A DNA stretch of 64,000 nt from Metridium senile (Eukaryota > Cnidaria > Anthozoa > Actiniaria > Metridiidae): the NCBI GenBank assembly GCA_949775045.1, contig CATKSA010000113.1:124001-188000 (forward strand), read 5' to 3'. A program made the translations under genes and the position numbers. Of the stretch, positions 12,051 to 26,879 are shown in pieces (within the stretch, counting starts at the first letter, position 1; each line of letters begins with the position of its first letter). The notes below the pieces were generated by a model. It made no database searches and had not been told where the DNA came from. It was given only the letters and a program-made list of their open reading frames with translations.

Positions 12051-14640
12051 AGAATGCTCTGATATTCTCAGACATTACTAACAGGGACTAGGCAAACATT
12101 TTGTGCCGAAAACCCCGATCTTTTTGACCCATTTTCAGATCACCCTATAGGGCAGATTGCATTCTGGGTAGGATTTTGTAGTTTTTTCTAAATAAAATCT
12201 TGCCAATTTATCAGAATGTTCTAATATTCTCAGACATTACTAACAGGGTCTAGGCAAAACTTTTGTGCCGAAAACCCCGATCTTTTTTACCCATTTTCAG
12301 ATCACCCTATAGGGCATATTGCATTCTGGGTAGGATTTTGTAGTTTTTTCTAAATAAAATCTTGCGCATTTATCAGAATGCTCTCATATTCTCAGACATT
12401 ACTAACAGGGTCTAGGCAAAACTTTTGTGCCGAAAACCCCGATCTTTTTGACCCATTTTCAGATCACCCTGAAGGGCATATTGCATTCTGGGTAGGATTT
12501 TGTAGTTTTTTCTAAATAAAATCTTGCGCATTTATCACAATGCTCTGATATTCTCAGACATTACTAACAGGGTCTAGGCGAACATTTTGTGCCGAAACCC
12601 CGATCTTTTTGACACATTTTCAGATCACCCTATAGGGCATATTGCATTCTGGGTAGGATTTTGTAGTTTTTTCTAAATAAAATCTTGCCAATTTATCAGA
12701 ATGTTCTAATATTCTCAGACATTACTAACAGGGTCTAGGCAAAACTTTTGTGCCGAAAACCCCGATCTTTTTTACCCATTTTCAGATCACCCTGAAGGGC
12801 ATATTGCATTCTGGGTAGGATTTTGTAGTTTTCTCTAAATAAAATCTTGCGCATTTATCAGAATGCTCTAATATTCTCAGACATTGCTCACAGGGTCTAG
12901 GCGAAACTTTTGTGCCGAAAACCCCGATCTTTTTTACACATTTTCAGATCACCCTGAAGGGCATATTGCATTCTGGGTAGGATTTTGTAGTTTTTTCTAA
13001 ATAAAATCTTGCGCATTTATCACAATGCTCTAATATTCTCAGACATTACTAACAGGATGTAGGCAAAACTTTTGTGCTTAAAACCCCGATCTTTTTTACC
13101 CATTTTCAGATCACCCTATAGGGCATATTGCATTCTGGGTAGGATTTTGTGGTTTTTTCTAAATAAAATCTTGCGCATTTATCAGAATGCTCTCATATTC
13201 TCAGACATTACTAACAGGGTCTAGGCGAAAATTTTGTGCCGAAAACCCCGATCTTTTTGACACATTTTCAGATCACCCTATAGGGCATTTTGCATTCTGG
13301 GTAGGATTTTGTAGTTTTTCTAAATAAAATCTTGCGCATTTATCAGAATGCTCTGATATTCTCAGACATTACTAACAGGGTCTAGGCGAACATTTTGTGC
13401 CGAAAACCCCGATCATTTTTACCCATTTTCAGATCACCCTATAGGGCATATTGCATTCTGGGTAGGATTTTGTAGTTTTTTCTAAATAAAATCTTGCCAA
13501 TTTATCAGAATGTTCTAATATTCTCAGACATTTCTAACAGGGTCTAGGCGAAAATTTTGTGCCAAAAACCCCGATCTTTTTGACACATTTTCAGATCACC
13601 CTATAGGACATATTGCATTCTGGGTAGGATTTTGTAGTTTTTTCTAAATAAAATCTTGCGCATTTATCACAATGCTCTAATATTCTCAGACATTACTAAC
13701 AGGATGTAGGCAAAACTTTTGTGCTTAAAACCCCGATCTTTTTTACCCATTTTCAGATCACCCTATAGGGCAGATTGCATTCTGGGTAGGATTTTGTAGT
13801 TTTTTCTAAATAAAATCTTGCCAATTTATAAGAATGTTCTAATATTCTCAGACATTACTAACAGGGTATAGGCAAAACTTTTGTGCCGAAAACCCCGATC
13901 TTTTTGACCCATTTTCAGATCACCCTATAGGGCATATTGCATTCTGGGTAGGATTTTGTAGTTTTTTCTAAATAAAATCTTGCGCATTTATCAGAATGCT
14001 CTGATATTCTCAGACATTACTAACAGGGTCTAGGCGAACATTTTGTGCCGAAACCCCGATCTTTTTGACACATTTTCAGATCACCCTATAGGGCATATTG
14101 CATTCTGGGTAGGATTTTGTAGTTTTTTCTAAATAAAATCTTGCCAATTTATCAGAATGTTCTAATATTCTCAGACATTACTAACAGGGTCTAGGCGAAA
14201 CTTTTGTGCCGAAAACCCCGATCTTTTTGACCCATTTTCAGATCACCCTGAAGGGCATATTGCATTCTGGGTAGGATTTTGTAGTTTTTTCTAAATAAAA
14301 TCTTGCGCATTTATCAGAATGCTCTAATATTCTCAGACATTTCTAACAGGGTCTAGGCGAAAATTTTGTGCCAAAAACCCCGATCTTTTTGACACATTTT
14401 CAGATCACCCTATAGGACATATTGCATTCTGGGTAGGATTTTGTAGTTTTTTCTAAATAAAATCTTGCGCATTTATCACAATGCTCTAATATTCTCAGAC
14501 ATTACTAACAGGGTGTAGGCAAAACTTTTGTGCTTAAAACCCCGATCTTTTTTACCCATTTTCAGATCACCCTATAGGGCATATTGCATTCTGGGTAGGA
14601 TTTTGTAGTTTTTTCTAAATAAAATCTTGCGCATTTATCA
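12050..14640. repeat. Mosaic monomers, weak 8-mer and 5-mer periodicity
   Basis: No single HOR fills this stretch. The trio at 11,473-11,958 recurs from 12,767 (8 monomers on). Monomers ending in ATTTCTAACAGG and GTGCCAAAAACCCC recur 809 bp apart (13,561 and 14,370). Single variants such as GGGCATTTTGC (near 13,286) and GGGTATAGGC (near 13,864) appear. All of it is still the same satellite. Confidence 0.7.
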
Positions 14641-17600
14641 GAATGCTCTCATATTCTCAGACATTACTAACAGGGTCTAGGCGAACATTTTGTGCCGAAA
14701 ACCCCGATCTTTTTGACACATTTTCAGATCACCCTATAGGGCATATTGCATTCTGGGTAGGATTTTGTAGTTTTTTCTAAATAAAATCTTGCCAATTTAT
14801 CAGAATGTTCTAATATTCTCAGCCATTACTAACAGTGTCTAGGCAAAACTTTTGTGCCGAAAACCCCGATCTTTTTGACCCATTTTCAGATCACCCTGAA
14901 GGGCATATTGCATTCTGGGTAGGAGTTTGTAGTTTTTTCTAAATAAAATCTTGCGCATTTATCAGAATGCTCTCATATTCTCAGACATTACTAACAGGGT
15001 CTAGGCGAACACTTTGTGCCGAAACCCCGATCTTTTTGACACATTTTCAGATCACCCTATAGGGCATATTGCATTCTGGGTAGGATTTTGTAGTTTTTTC
15101 TAAATTAAATCTTGCCAATTTATCAGAATGTTCTAATATTCTCAGACATTACTAACAGGGTCTAGGCAAAACTTTTGTGCCGAAAACCCCGATCTTTTTG
15201 ACCCATTTTCAGATCACCCTGAAGGGCATATTGCATTCTGGGTAGGATTTTGTAGTTTTTTCTAAATAAAATCTTGCGCATTTATCAGAATGCTCTGATA
15301 TTCTCAGACATTACTAACAGGGTCTAGGCGAACATTTTGTGCCGAAACCCCGATCTTTTTGACACATTTTCAGATCACCCTATAGGGCATATTGCATTCT
15401 GGGTAGGATTTTGTAGTTTTTTCTAAATAAAATCTTGCCAATTTATCAGAATGTTCTAATATTTTCAGACATTACTAACAGGGTCTAGGCGAAACTTTTG
15501 TGCCGAAAACCCCGATCTTTTTGACCCATTTTCAGATCACCCTGAAGGGCATATTGCATTCTGGGTAGGATTTTGTAGTTTTCTCTAAATAAAATCTTGC
15601 GCATTTATCAGAATGCTCTAATATTCTCAGACATTGCTCACAGGGTCTAGGCGAAATTTTTGTGCCGAAAACCCCGATCTTTTTTACCCATTTTCAGATC
15701 ACCCTGAAGGGCATATTGCATTCTGGGTAGGATTTTGTAGTTTTTTCTAAATAAAATCTTGCGCATTTATCAGAATGCTCTCATATTCTCAGACATTACT
15801 AACAGGGTCTAGGCGAACATTTTGTGCCGAAAACCCCGATCTTTTTGACACATTTTCAGATCACCCTATAGGGCATATTGCATTCTGGGTAGGATTTTGT
15901 AGTTTTTTCTAAATAAAATCTTGCCAATTTATCAGAATGTTCTAATATTCTCAGCCATTACTAACAGTGTCTAGGCAAAACTTTTGTGCCGAAAACCCCG
16001 ATCTTTTTGACCCATTTTCAGATCACCCTGAAGGGCATATTGCATTCTGGGTAGGATTTTGTAGTTTTTTCTAAATAAAATCTTGCGCATTTATCAGAAT
16101 GCTCTCATATTCTCAGACATTACTAACAGGGTCTAGGCGAACACTTTGTGCCGAAACCCCGATCTTTTTGACACATTTTCAGATCACCCTATAGGGCATA
16201 TTGCATTCTGGGTAGGATTTTGTAGTTTTTTCTAAATAAAATCTTGCCAATTTATCAGAATGTTCTAATATTCTCAGACATTACTAACAGGGTCTAGGCA
16301 AAACTTTTGTGCCGAAAACCCCGATCTTTTTGACCCATTTTCAGATCACCCTGAAGGGCATATTGCATTCTGGGTAGGATTTTGTAGTTTTTTCTAAATA
16401 AAATCTTGCGCATTTATCAGAATGCTCTCATATTCTCAGACATTACTAACAGGGTCTAGGCGAACATTTTGTGCCGAAACCCCGATCTTTTTGACACATT
16501 TTCAGATCACCCTATAGGGCATATTGCATTCTGGGTAGGATTTTGTAGTTTTTTCTAAATAAAATCTTGCCAATTTATCAGAATGTTCTAATATTCTCAG
16601 ACATTACTAACAGGGTCTAGGCGAAACTTTTGTGCCGAAAACCCCGATCTTTTTTACCCATTTTCAGATCACCCTGAAGGGCATATTGCATTCTGGGTAG
16701 GATTTTGTAGTTTTCTCTAAATAAAATCTTGCGCATTTATCAGAATGCTCTAATATTCTCAGACATTGCTCACAGGGTCTAGGCAAAATTTTTGTGCCGA
16801 AAACCCCGATCTTTTTTACCCATTTTCAGATCGCCCTGAAGGGCATATTGCATTCTGGGTAGGATTTTGTAGTTTTTTCTAAATAAAATCTTGCGCATTT
16901 ATCAGAATGCTCTGATATTCTCAGACATTACTAACAGGGTCTAGGCGAACATTTTGTGCCGAAACCCCGATCTTTTTGACACATTTTCAGATCACCCTAT
17001 AGGACATATTGCATTCTGGGTAGGATTTTGTAGTTTTTTCTAAATAAAATCTTGCGCATTTATCAGAATGCTCTCATATTCTCAGACATTACTAACAGGG
17101 TGTAGGCAAAACTTTTGTGCTTAAAACCCCGATCTTTTTTACCCATTTACAGATCACCCTATAGGGCATATTGCATTCTGGGTAGGATTTTGTAGTTTTT
17201 TCTAAATAAAATCTTGCGCATTTATCAGAATGCTCTCATATTCTCAGACATTACTAACAGGGTCTAGGCGAACATTTTGTGCCGAAAACCCCGATCTTTT
17301 TGACACATTTTCAGATCACCCTATAGGGCATATTGCATTCTGGGTAGGATTTTGTAGTTTTTTCTAAATAAAATCTTGCCAATTTATCAGAATGTTCTAA
17401 TATTCTCAGCCATTACTAACAGTGTCTAGGCAAAACTTTTGTGCCGAAAACCCCGATCTTTTTGACCCATTTTCAGATCACCCTGAAGGGCATATTGCAT
17501 TCTGGGTAGGATTTTGTAGTTTTTTCTAAATAAAATCTTGCGCATTTATCAGAATGCTCTCATATTCTCAGACATTACTAACAGGGTCTAGGCGAACACT

Positions 17601-20482
17601 TTGTGCCGAAACCCCGATCTTTTTGACACATTTTCAGATCACCCTATAGGGCATATTGCATTCTGGGTAGGATTTTGTAGTTTTTTCTAAATAAAATCTT
17701 GCCAATTTATCAGAATGTTCTAATATTCTCAGACATTACTAACAGGGTCTAGGCAAAACTTTTGTGCCGAAAACCCCGATCTTTTTGACCCATTTTCAGA
17801 TCACCCTGAAGGGCATATTGCATTCTGGGTAGGATTTTGTAGTTTTTTCTAAATAAAATCTTGCGCATTTATCAGAATGCTCTGATATTCTCAGACATTA
17901 CTAACAGGGTCTAGGCGAACATTTTGTGCCGAAACCCGGATCTTTTTGACACATTTTCAGATCACCCTATAGGGCATATTGCATTCTGGGTAGGATTTTG
18001 TAGTTTTTTCTAAATAAAATCTTGCCAATTTATCAGAATGTTCTAATATTCTCAGACATTACTAACAGGGTCTAGGCGAAACTTTTGTGCCGAAAACCCC
18101 GATCTTTTTGACCCATTTTCAGATCACCCTGAAGGGCATATTGCATTCTGGGTAGGATTTTGTAGTTTTCTCTAAATAAAATATTGCGCATTTATCAGAA
18201 TGCTCTAATATTCTCAGACATTGCTCACAGGGTCTAGGCGAAATTTTTGTGCCGAAAACCCCGATCTTTTTTACCCATTTTCAGATCACCCTGAAGGGCA
18301 TATTGCATTCTGGGTAGGATTTTGTAGTTTTTTCTAAATAAAATCTTGCGCATTTATCAGAATGCTCTCATATTCTCAGACATTACTAACAGGGTCTAGG
18401 CAAAACTTTTGTGCTTAAAACCCCGATCTTTTTTACCCATTTTCAGATCACCCTGAAGGGCATATTGCATTCTGGGTAGGATTTTGTAGTTTTTTCTAAA
18501 TAAAATCTTGCGCATTTATCAGAATGCTCTCATATTCTCAGACATTACTAACAGGGTGTAGGCAAAACTTTTGTGCTTAAAACCCCGATCTTTTTTACCC
18601 ATTTTAGGATCACCCTATAGGGCATATTGCATTCTGGGTAGGATTTTGTAGTTTTTTCTAAATAAAATCTTGCGCATTTATCAGAATGCTCTCATATTCT
18701 CAGACATTACTAACAGGGTCTAGGCGAACATTTTGTGCCGAAAACCCCGATCTTTTTGACACATTTTCAGATCACCCTATAGGGCATATTGCATTCTGGG
18801 TAGGATTTTGTAGTTTTTTCTAAATAAAATCTTGCCAATTTATCAGAATGTTCTAATATTCTCAGCCATTACTAACAGTGTCTAGGCAAAACTTTTGTGC
18901 CGAAAACCCCGATCTTTTTGACCCATTTTCAGATCACCCTGAAGGGCATATTGCATTCTGGGTAGGATTTTGTAGTTTTTTCTAAATAAAATCTTGCGCA
19001 TTTATCAGAATGCTCTCATATTCTCAGACATTACTAACAGGGTCTAGGCGAACACTTTGTGCCGAAACCCCGATCTTTTTGACACATTTTCAGATCACCC
19101 TATAGGGCATATTGCATTCTGGGTAGGATTTTGTAGTTTTTTCTAAATAAAATCTTGCCAATTTATCAGAATGTTCTAATATTCTCAGACATTACTAACA
19201 GGGTCTAGGCAAAACTTTTGTGCCGAAAACCCCGATCTTTTTGACCCATTTTCTGATCACCCTGAAGGGCATATTGCATTCTGGGTAGGATTTTGTAGTT
19301 TTTTCTAAATAAAATCTTGCGCATTTATCAGAATGCTCTCATATTCTCAGACATTACTAACAGGGTCTAGGCGAAACTTTTGTGCCGAAAACCCCGATCT
19401 TTTTTACCCATTTTCAGATCACCCTGAAGGGCATATTGCATTCTGGGTAGGATTTTGTAGTTTTCTCTAAATAAAATCTTGCGCATTTATCAGAATGCTC
19501 TAATATTCTCAGACATTGCTCACAGGGTCTAGGCGAAATTTTTGTGCCGAAAACCCCGATCTTTTTTACCCTATTTCAGATCACCCTGAAGGGCATATTG
19601 CATTCTGGGTAGGATTTTGTAGTTTTTTCTAAATAAAATCTTGCGCATTTATCAGAATGCTCTCATATTCTCAGACATTACTAACAGGGTCTAGGCGAAC
19701 ATTTTGTGCCGAAACCCCGATCTTTTTGACACATTTTCAGATCACCCTATAGGGCATATTGGATTCTGGGTAGGATTTTGTAGTTTTTTCTAAATAAAAT
19801 CTTGCCAATTTATCAGAATGTTCTAATATTCTCAGACATTACTAACAGGGTCTAGGCGAAACTTTTGTGCCGAAAACCCCGATCTTTTTGACCCATTTTC
19901 AGATCACCCTGAAGGGCATATTGCATTCTGGGTAGGATTTTGTAGTTTTCTCTAAATAAAATCTTGCGCATTTATCAGAATGCTCTAATATTCTCAGACA
20001 TTGCTCACAGGGTCTAGGCGAAATTTTTGTGCCGAAAACCCCGATCTTTTTTACCCTATTTCAGATCACCCTGAAGGGCATATTGCATTCTGGGTAGGAT
20101 TTTGTAGTTTTTTCTAAATAAAATCTTGCGCATTTATCACAATGCTCTAATATTCTCAGACATTACTAACAGGGTGTAGGCAAAACTTTTGTGCTTAAAA
20201 CCCCGATCTTTTTTACCCATTTTCAGATCACCCTATAGGGCATATTGCATTCTGGGTAGGATTTTGTAGTTTTTTCTAAATAAAATCTTGCGCAGTTATC
20301 AGAATGCTCTCATATTCTCAGACATTACTAACAGGGTCTAGGCGAACATTTTGTGCCGAAAACCCCGATCTTTTTGACACATTTTCAGATCACCCTATAG
20401 GGCATATTGCATTCTGGGTAGGATTTTGTAGTTTTTTCTAAATAAAATCTTGCCAATTTATCAGAATGTTCTAATATTCTCA
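14640..20482. repeat. HOR family tagged AGCCATTACTAACAGTGTCT, 7/9/9/10 monomers
   Basis: The private tag begins at 14,821, 15,953, 17,408, 18,864 and 20,482. The spacings are 1132, 1455, 1456 and 1618 bp, that is 7, 9, 9 and 10 monomers. Each tagged monomer is followed by the same two: GACCC with a GCGAACACTTTGTG tail, then GACAC with CCCTATAGGG and TTGCCAATTT. Units differ by insertion or loss of whole monomers, not by fractions, which keeps the 162-bp register. Private base changes (TCGCCCTGAA near 16,831, ACCCGGATC near 17,935) mark single units. Confidence 0.8.
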
Positions 20483-23400
20483 GCCATTACTAACAGTGTC
20501 TAGGCAAAACTTTTGTGCCGAAAACCCCGATCTTTTTGACCCATTTTCAGATCACCCTGAAGGGCATATTGCATTCTGGGTAGGATTTTGTAGTTTTTTC
20601 TAAATAAAATCTTGCGCATTTATCAGAATGCTCTCATATTCTCAGACATTACTAACAGGGTCTAGGCGAACACTTTGTGCCGAAACCCCGATCTTTTTGA
20701 CCCATTTTCAGATCACCCTGAAGGGCATATTGCATTCTGGGTAGGATTTTGTAGTTTTTTCTAAATAAAATCTTGCGCATTTATCAGAATGCTCTGATAT
20801 TCTCAGACATTACTAACAGGGTCTAGGCGAACATTTTGTGCCGAAACCCCGATCTTTTTGACACATTTTCAGATCACCCTATAGGGCATATTGCATTCTG
20901 GGTAGGATTTTGTAGTTTTTTCTAAATAAAATCTTGCGCATTTATCACAATGCTCTAATATTCTCAGACATTACTAACAGGGTCTAGGCAAAACTTTTGT
21001 GCCGAAAACCCCGATCTTTTTGACCCATTTTCAGATCACCCTGAAGGGCATATTGCATTCTGGGTAGGATTTTGTAGTTTTTTCTAAATAAAATCTTGCG
21101 CATTTATCAGAATGCTCTGATATTCTCAGACATTACTAACAGGGTCTAGGCGAACACTTTGTGCCGAAACCCCGATCTTTTTGACACATTTCCAGATCAC
21201 CCTATAGGGCATATTGCATTCTTAGTAGGATTTTGTAGTTTTTTCTAAATAAAATCTTGCCAATTTATCAGAATGTTCTAATATTCTCAGACATTACTAA
21301 CAGGGTCTAGGCAAAACTTTTGTGCCGAAAACCCCGATCTTTTTGACCCATTTTCAGATCACCCTAAAGGGCATATTGCATTCTGGGTAGGATTTTGTAG
21401 TTTTTTCTAAATAAAATCTTGCGCATTTATCAGAATGCTCTGATATTCTCAGACATTACTAACAGGGTCTAGGCGAACATTTTGTGCCGAAACCCCTATC
21501 TTTTTGACACATTTTCAGATCACCCTATAGGGCATATTGCATTCTGGGTAGGATTTTGTAGTTTTTTCTAAATAAAATCTTGCCAATTTATCAGAATGTT
21601 CTAATATTCTCAGACATTACTAACAGGGTCTAGGCGAAACTTTTGTGCCGAAAACCCCGATCTTTTTTACCCATTTTCAGATCACCCTATAGGGCATATT
21701 GCATTCTGGGTAGGATTTTGTAGTTTTCTCTAAATAAAATCTTGCGCATTTATCAGAATGCTCTAATATTCTCAGACATTTCTAACAGGGTCTAGGCGAA
21801 AATTTTGTGCCAAAAACCCCGATCTTTTTGACACATTTTCAGATCACCCTATAGGACATATTGCATTCTGGGTAGGATTTTGTAGTTTTTTCTAAATAAA
21901 ATCTTGCGCATTTATCACAATGCTCTAATATTCTCAGACATTACTAACAGGGTGTAGGCAAAACTTTCGTGCTTAAAACCCCGATCTTTTTTACCCATTT
22001 TCAGATCACCCTATAGGGCATATTGCATTCTGGGTAGGATTTTGTAGTTTTTTCTAAATAAAATCTTGCGCATTTATCAGAATGCTCTCATATTCTCAGA
22101 CATTACTAACAGGGTCTAGGCGAAAATTTTGTGCCGAAAACCCGGATCTTTTTGACACATTTTTAGATCACCCTATAGGGCATATTGCATTCTGGATAGG
22201 ATTTTGTAGTTTTTTCTAAATAAAATCTTGCCAATTTATCAGAATGTTCTAATATTCTCAGACATTACTAACAGGGTCTAGGCAAAACTTTTGTGCCGAA
22301 AACCCCGATCTTTTTGACCCATTTTCAGATCACCCTGAAGGGCATATTGCATTCTGGGTAGGATTTTGTAGTTTTTTCTAAATAAAATCTTGCGCATTTA
22401 TCACAATGCTCTGATATTCTCAGACATTACTAACAGGGTCTAGGCGAACATTTTGTGCCGAAACCCCGATCTTTTTGACACATTTTCAGATCACCCTATA
22501 GGGCATATTGCATTCTGGGTAGGATTTTGTAGTTTTTTCTAAATAAAATCTTGCCAATTTATCAGAATGTTCTAATATTCTCAGACATTACTAACAGGGT
22601 CTAGGCGAAACTTTTGTGCCGAAAACCCCGATCTTTTTTACCCATTTTCAGCTCACCCTGAAGGGCATATTGCATTCTGGGTAGGATTTTGTAGTTTTTT
22701 CTAAATAAAATCTTGCGCATTTATCAGAATGCTCTAATATTCTCAGACATTTCTAACAGGGTCTAGGCGAAAATTTTGTGCCAAAAACCCCGATCTTTTT
22801 GACACATTTTTAGGATCACCCTATAGGACATATTGCATTCTGGGTAGGATTTTGTAGTTTTTTCTAAATAAAATCTTGCGCATTTATCATAATGCTCTGA
22901 TATTCTCAGACATTACAAACAGGGTGTAGGCAAAACTTTTGTGCTTAAAACCCCGATCTTTTTTACCCATTTTCAGATCACCCTATAGGGCATATTGCCT
23001 TCTGGGTAGGATTTTGTAGTTTTTTCTAAATAAAATCTTGCCAATTTATCAGAATGTTCTAATATTCTCAGACATTACTAACAGGGTCTAGGCAAAACTT
23101 TTGTGCCGAAAACCCCGATCTTTTGGACCATTTTCAGATCACCCTGAAGGGCATATTGCATTCTGGGTAGGATTTTGTAGTTTTTTCTAAATAAAATCTT
23201 GCGCATTTATCACAATGCTCTGATATTCTCAGACATTACTAACAGGGTCTAGGCGAACACTTTGTGCCAAAACCCCGATCTTTTTGACACATTTTCAGAT
23301 CACCCTATAGGGCATATTGCATGCTGGGTAGGATTTTGTAGTTTTTTCTAAATAAAATCTTGGCCATTTATCAGAATGTTCTAATATTCTCAGACATTAC

Positions 23401-24478
23401 TAACAGGGTCTAGGCGAAACTTTTGTGCCGAAAACCCCGATCTTTTTGACCCATTTTCAGATCACCCTGAAGGGCATATTGCATTCTGGGTAGGATTTTG
23501 TAGTTTTTTCTAAATAAAATCTTGCGCATTTATCAGAATGCTCTGATATTCTCAGACATTACTAACAGGGTCTAGGCGAACATTTTGTGCCGAAACCCCG
23601 ATCTTTTTGACACATTTTCAGATCACCCTATAGGGCATATTGCATTCTGGGTAGGATTTTGTAGTTTTTTCTAAATAAAATCTTGCCAATTTATCAGAAT
23701 GTTCTAATATTCTCAGACATTACTAACAGGGTCTAGGCGAAACTTTTGTTCCGAAAACCCCGATCTTTTTTACCCATTTTCAGATCACCCTGAAGGGCAT
23801 ATTGCATTCTGGGTAGGATTTTGTAGTTTTTTCTAAATAAAATCTTGCGCATTTATCAGAATGCTCTAATATTCTCAGACATTGCTCACAGGGTCTAGGC
23901 GAAACTTTTGTGCCGAAAACCCCGATCTTTTTTACACATTTTCAGATCACCCTGAAGGGCATATTGCATTCTGGGTAGGATTTTGTAGTTTTTTCTAAAT
24001 AAAATCTTGCGCATTTATCACAATGCTCTAATATTCTCAGACATTACTAACAGGGTGTAGGCAAAACTTTTGTGCTTAAAACCTCGATCTTTTTTACCCA
24101 TTTTCAGATCACCCTATAGGGCATATTGCATTCTGGGTAGGATTTTGTAGTTTTTTCTAAATAAAATCTTGCCAATTTATCAGAATGTTCTAATATTCTC
24201 AGACATTACTAACAGGGTCTAGGCAAAACTTTTGTGCCGAAAACCCCGATCTTTTTGACCCATTTTCAGATCACCCTGAAGGGCATATTGCATTCTGGGT
24301 AGGATTTTGTAGTTTTCTCTAAATAAAATCTTGCGCATTTATCACAATGCTCTGATATTCTCAGACATTACTAACAGGGTCTAGGCGAACACTTTGTGCC
24401 AAAACCCCGATCTTTTTGACACATTTTCAGATCACCCTATAGGGCATATTGCATTCTGGGTAGGATTTTGTAGTTTTT

Positions 24479-24486
24479 TATAAATA
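24479..24486 (+). other. TATAAATA variant (first of 16)
   Basis: A C-to-A change turns TTTTTTCTAAATAAAA into TTTTTTATAAATAAAA and creates TATAAATA, a good match to a TATA-box consensus. I count 16 cases: near 24,479, 25,610, 28,683, 29,813, 31,591, 33,693, 34,665, 40,324, 41,455, 43,557, 45,820, 46,951, 47,596, 49,536, 52,447 and 52,931. All lie in the long-block region (24-53 kb). It is best used as a lineage tag; no promoter is claimed. Confidence 0.7.
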
Positions 24487-26879
24487 AAATCTTGCCAATT
24501 TATCAGAATGTTCTAATATTCTCAGACATTACTAACAGGGTCTAGGCGAACATTTTGTGCCGAAACCCCGATCTTTTTGACACATTTTCAGATCACCCTA
24601 TAGGGCATATTGCATTCTGGGTAGGATTTTGTAGTTTTTTCTAAATAAAATCTTGCCAATTTATCAGAATGTTCTAATATTCTCAGACATTACTAACAGG
24701 GTCTAGGCGAAACTTTTGTGCCGAAAACCCCGATATTTTTTACCCATTTTCAGATCACCCTGAAGGGCATATTGCATTCTGGGTAGGATTTTGTAGTTTT
24801 TTCTAAATAAAATCTTGCGCATTTATCAGAATGCTCTCATATTCTCAGACATTACTAACAGGGTCTAGGCGAACATTTTGTGCCGAAACCCCGATCTTTT
24901 TGACACATTTTCAGATCACCCTAAAGGGCATATTGCATTCTGGGTAGGATTTTGTAGTTTTTTCTAAATAAAATCTTGCCAATTTATCAGAATGTTCTAA
25001 TATTCTCAGACATTGCTCACAGGGTCTAGGCGAAACTTTTGTGCCGAAAACCCCGATCTTTTTTACACATTTTCAGATCACCCTGAAGGGCATATTGCAT
25101 TCTGGGTAGGATTTTGTAGTTTTTTCTAAATAAAATCTTGCGCATTTATCACAATGCTCTAATATTCTCAGACATTACTAACAGGGTGTAGGCAAAACTT
25201 TTGTGCTTAAAACCCCGATCTTTTTTACCCATTTTCAGATCACCCTATAGGGCATATTGCATTCTGGGTAGGATTTTGTAGTTTTTTCTAAATAAAATCT
25301 TGCCAATTGATCAGAATGTTCTAATATTCTCAGACATTACTAACAGGGTCTAGGCAAAACTTTTGTGCCGAAAACCCCGATCTTTTTGACCCATTTTCAG
25401 ATCACCCTGAAGGGCATATTGCATTCTGGGTAGGATTTTGTAGTTTTTTCTAAATAAAATCTTGCGCATTTATCACAATGCTCTGATATTCTCAGACATT
25501 ACTAACAGGGTCTAGGCGAACACTTTGTGCCAAAACCCCGATCTTTTTGACACATTTTCAGATCACCCTATAGGGCATATTGCATTCTGGGTAGGATTTT
25601 GTAGTTTTTTATAAATAAAATCTTGCCAATTTATCAGAATGTTCTAATATTCTCAGACATTACTAACAGGGTCTAGGCGAACATTTTGTGCCGAAACCCC
25701 GATCTTTTTGACACATTTTCAGATCACCCTATAGGGCATATTGCATCTGGGTAGGATTTTGTAGTTTTTTCTAAATAAAATCTTGCCAATTTATCAGAAT
25801 GTTCTAATATTCTCAGACATTACTAACAGGGTCTAGGCGAAACTTTTGTGCCGAAAACCCCGATCTTTTTTACCCATTTTCAGATCACCCTGAAGGGCAT
25901 ATTGCATTCTGGGTAGGATTTTGTAGTTTTTTCTAAATAAAATCTTGCGCATTTATCAGAATGCTCTAATATTCTCAGACATTGCTCACAGGGTCTAGGC
26001 GAAACTTTTGTGCCGAAAACCCCGATCTTTTTTACACATTTTCAGATCACCCTGAAGGGCATATTGCATTCTGGGTAGGATTTTGTAGTTTTTTCTAAAT
26101 AAAATCTTGCGCATTTATCACAATGCTCTAATATTCTCAGACATTACTAACAGGGTGTAGGCAAAACTTTTGTGCTTAAAACCCCGATCTTTTTTACCCA
26201 TTTTCAGATCACCCTATAGGGCATATTGCATTCTGGGTAGGATTTTGTAGTTTTTTCTAAATAAAATCTTGCGCATTTATCAGAATGCTCTCATATTCTC
26301 AGACATTACTAACAGGGTCTAGGCGAACATTTTGTGCCGAAAACCCCGATCTTTTTGACACATTTTCAGATCACCCTATAGGGCATATTGCATTCTGGGT
26401 AGGATTTTGTAGTTTTTTCTAAATAAAATCTTGGCCATTTATCAGAATGTTCTAATATTCTCAGACATTACTAACAGGGTCTAGGCGAAATTTTTGTGCC
26501 GAAAACCCGGATCTTTTTTACCCATTTTCAGATCACCCTGAAGGGCATATTGCATTCTGGGTAGGATTTTGTAGTTTTTTCTAAATAAAATCTTGCGCAT
26601 TTATCACAATGCTCTGATATTCTCAGACATTACTAACAGGGTCTAGGCGAACACTTTGTGCCAAAACCCCGATCTTTTTGACACATTTTCAGATCACCCT
26701 ATAGGGCATATTGCATGCTGGGTAGGATTTTGTAGTTTTTTCTAAATAAAATCTTGGCCATTTATCAGAATGTTCTAATATTCTCAGACATTACTAACAG
26801 GGTCTAGGCGAAACTTTTGTGCCGAAAACCCCGATCTTTTTGACCCATTTTCAGATCACCCTGAAGGGCATATTGCATT

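Noticed and set aside
24479..24486. TATAAATA as a real promoter
   Set aside because: It arises by one base change in a repeated T-run/AATAAA context and has no gene downstream; kept only as a lineage tag.
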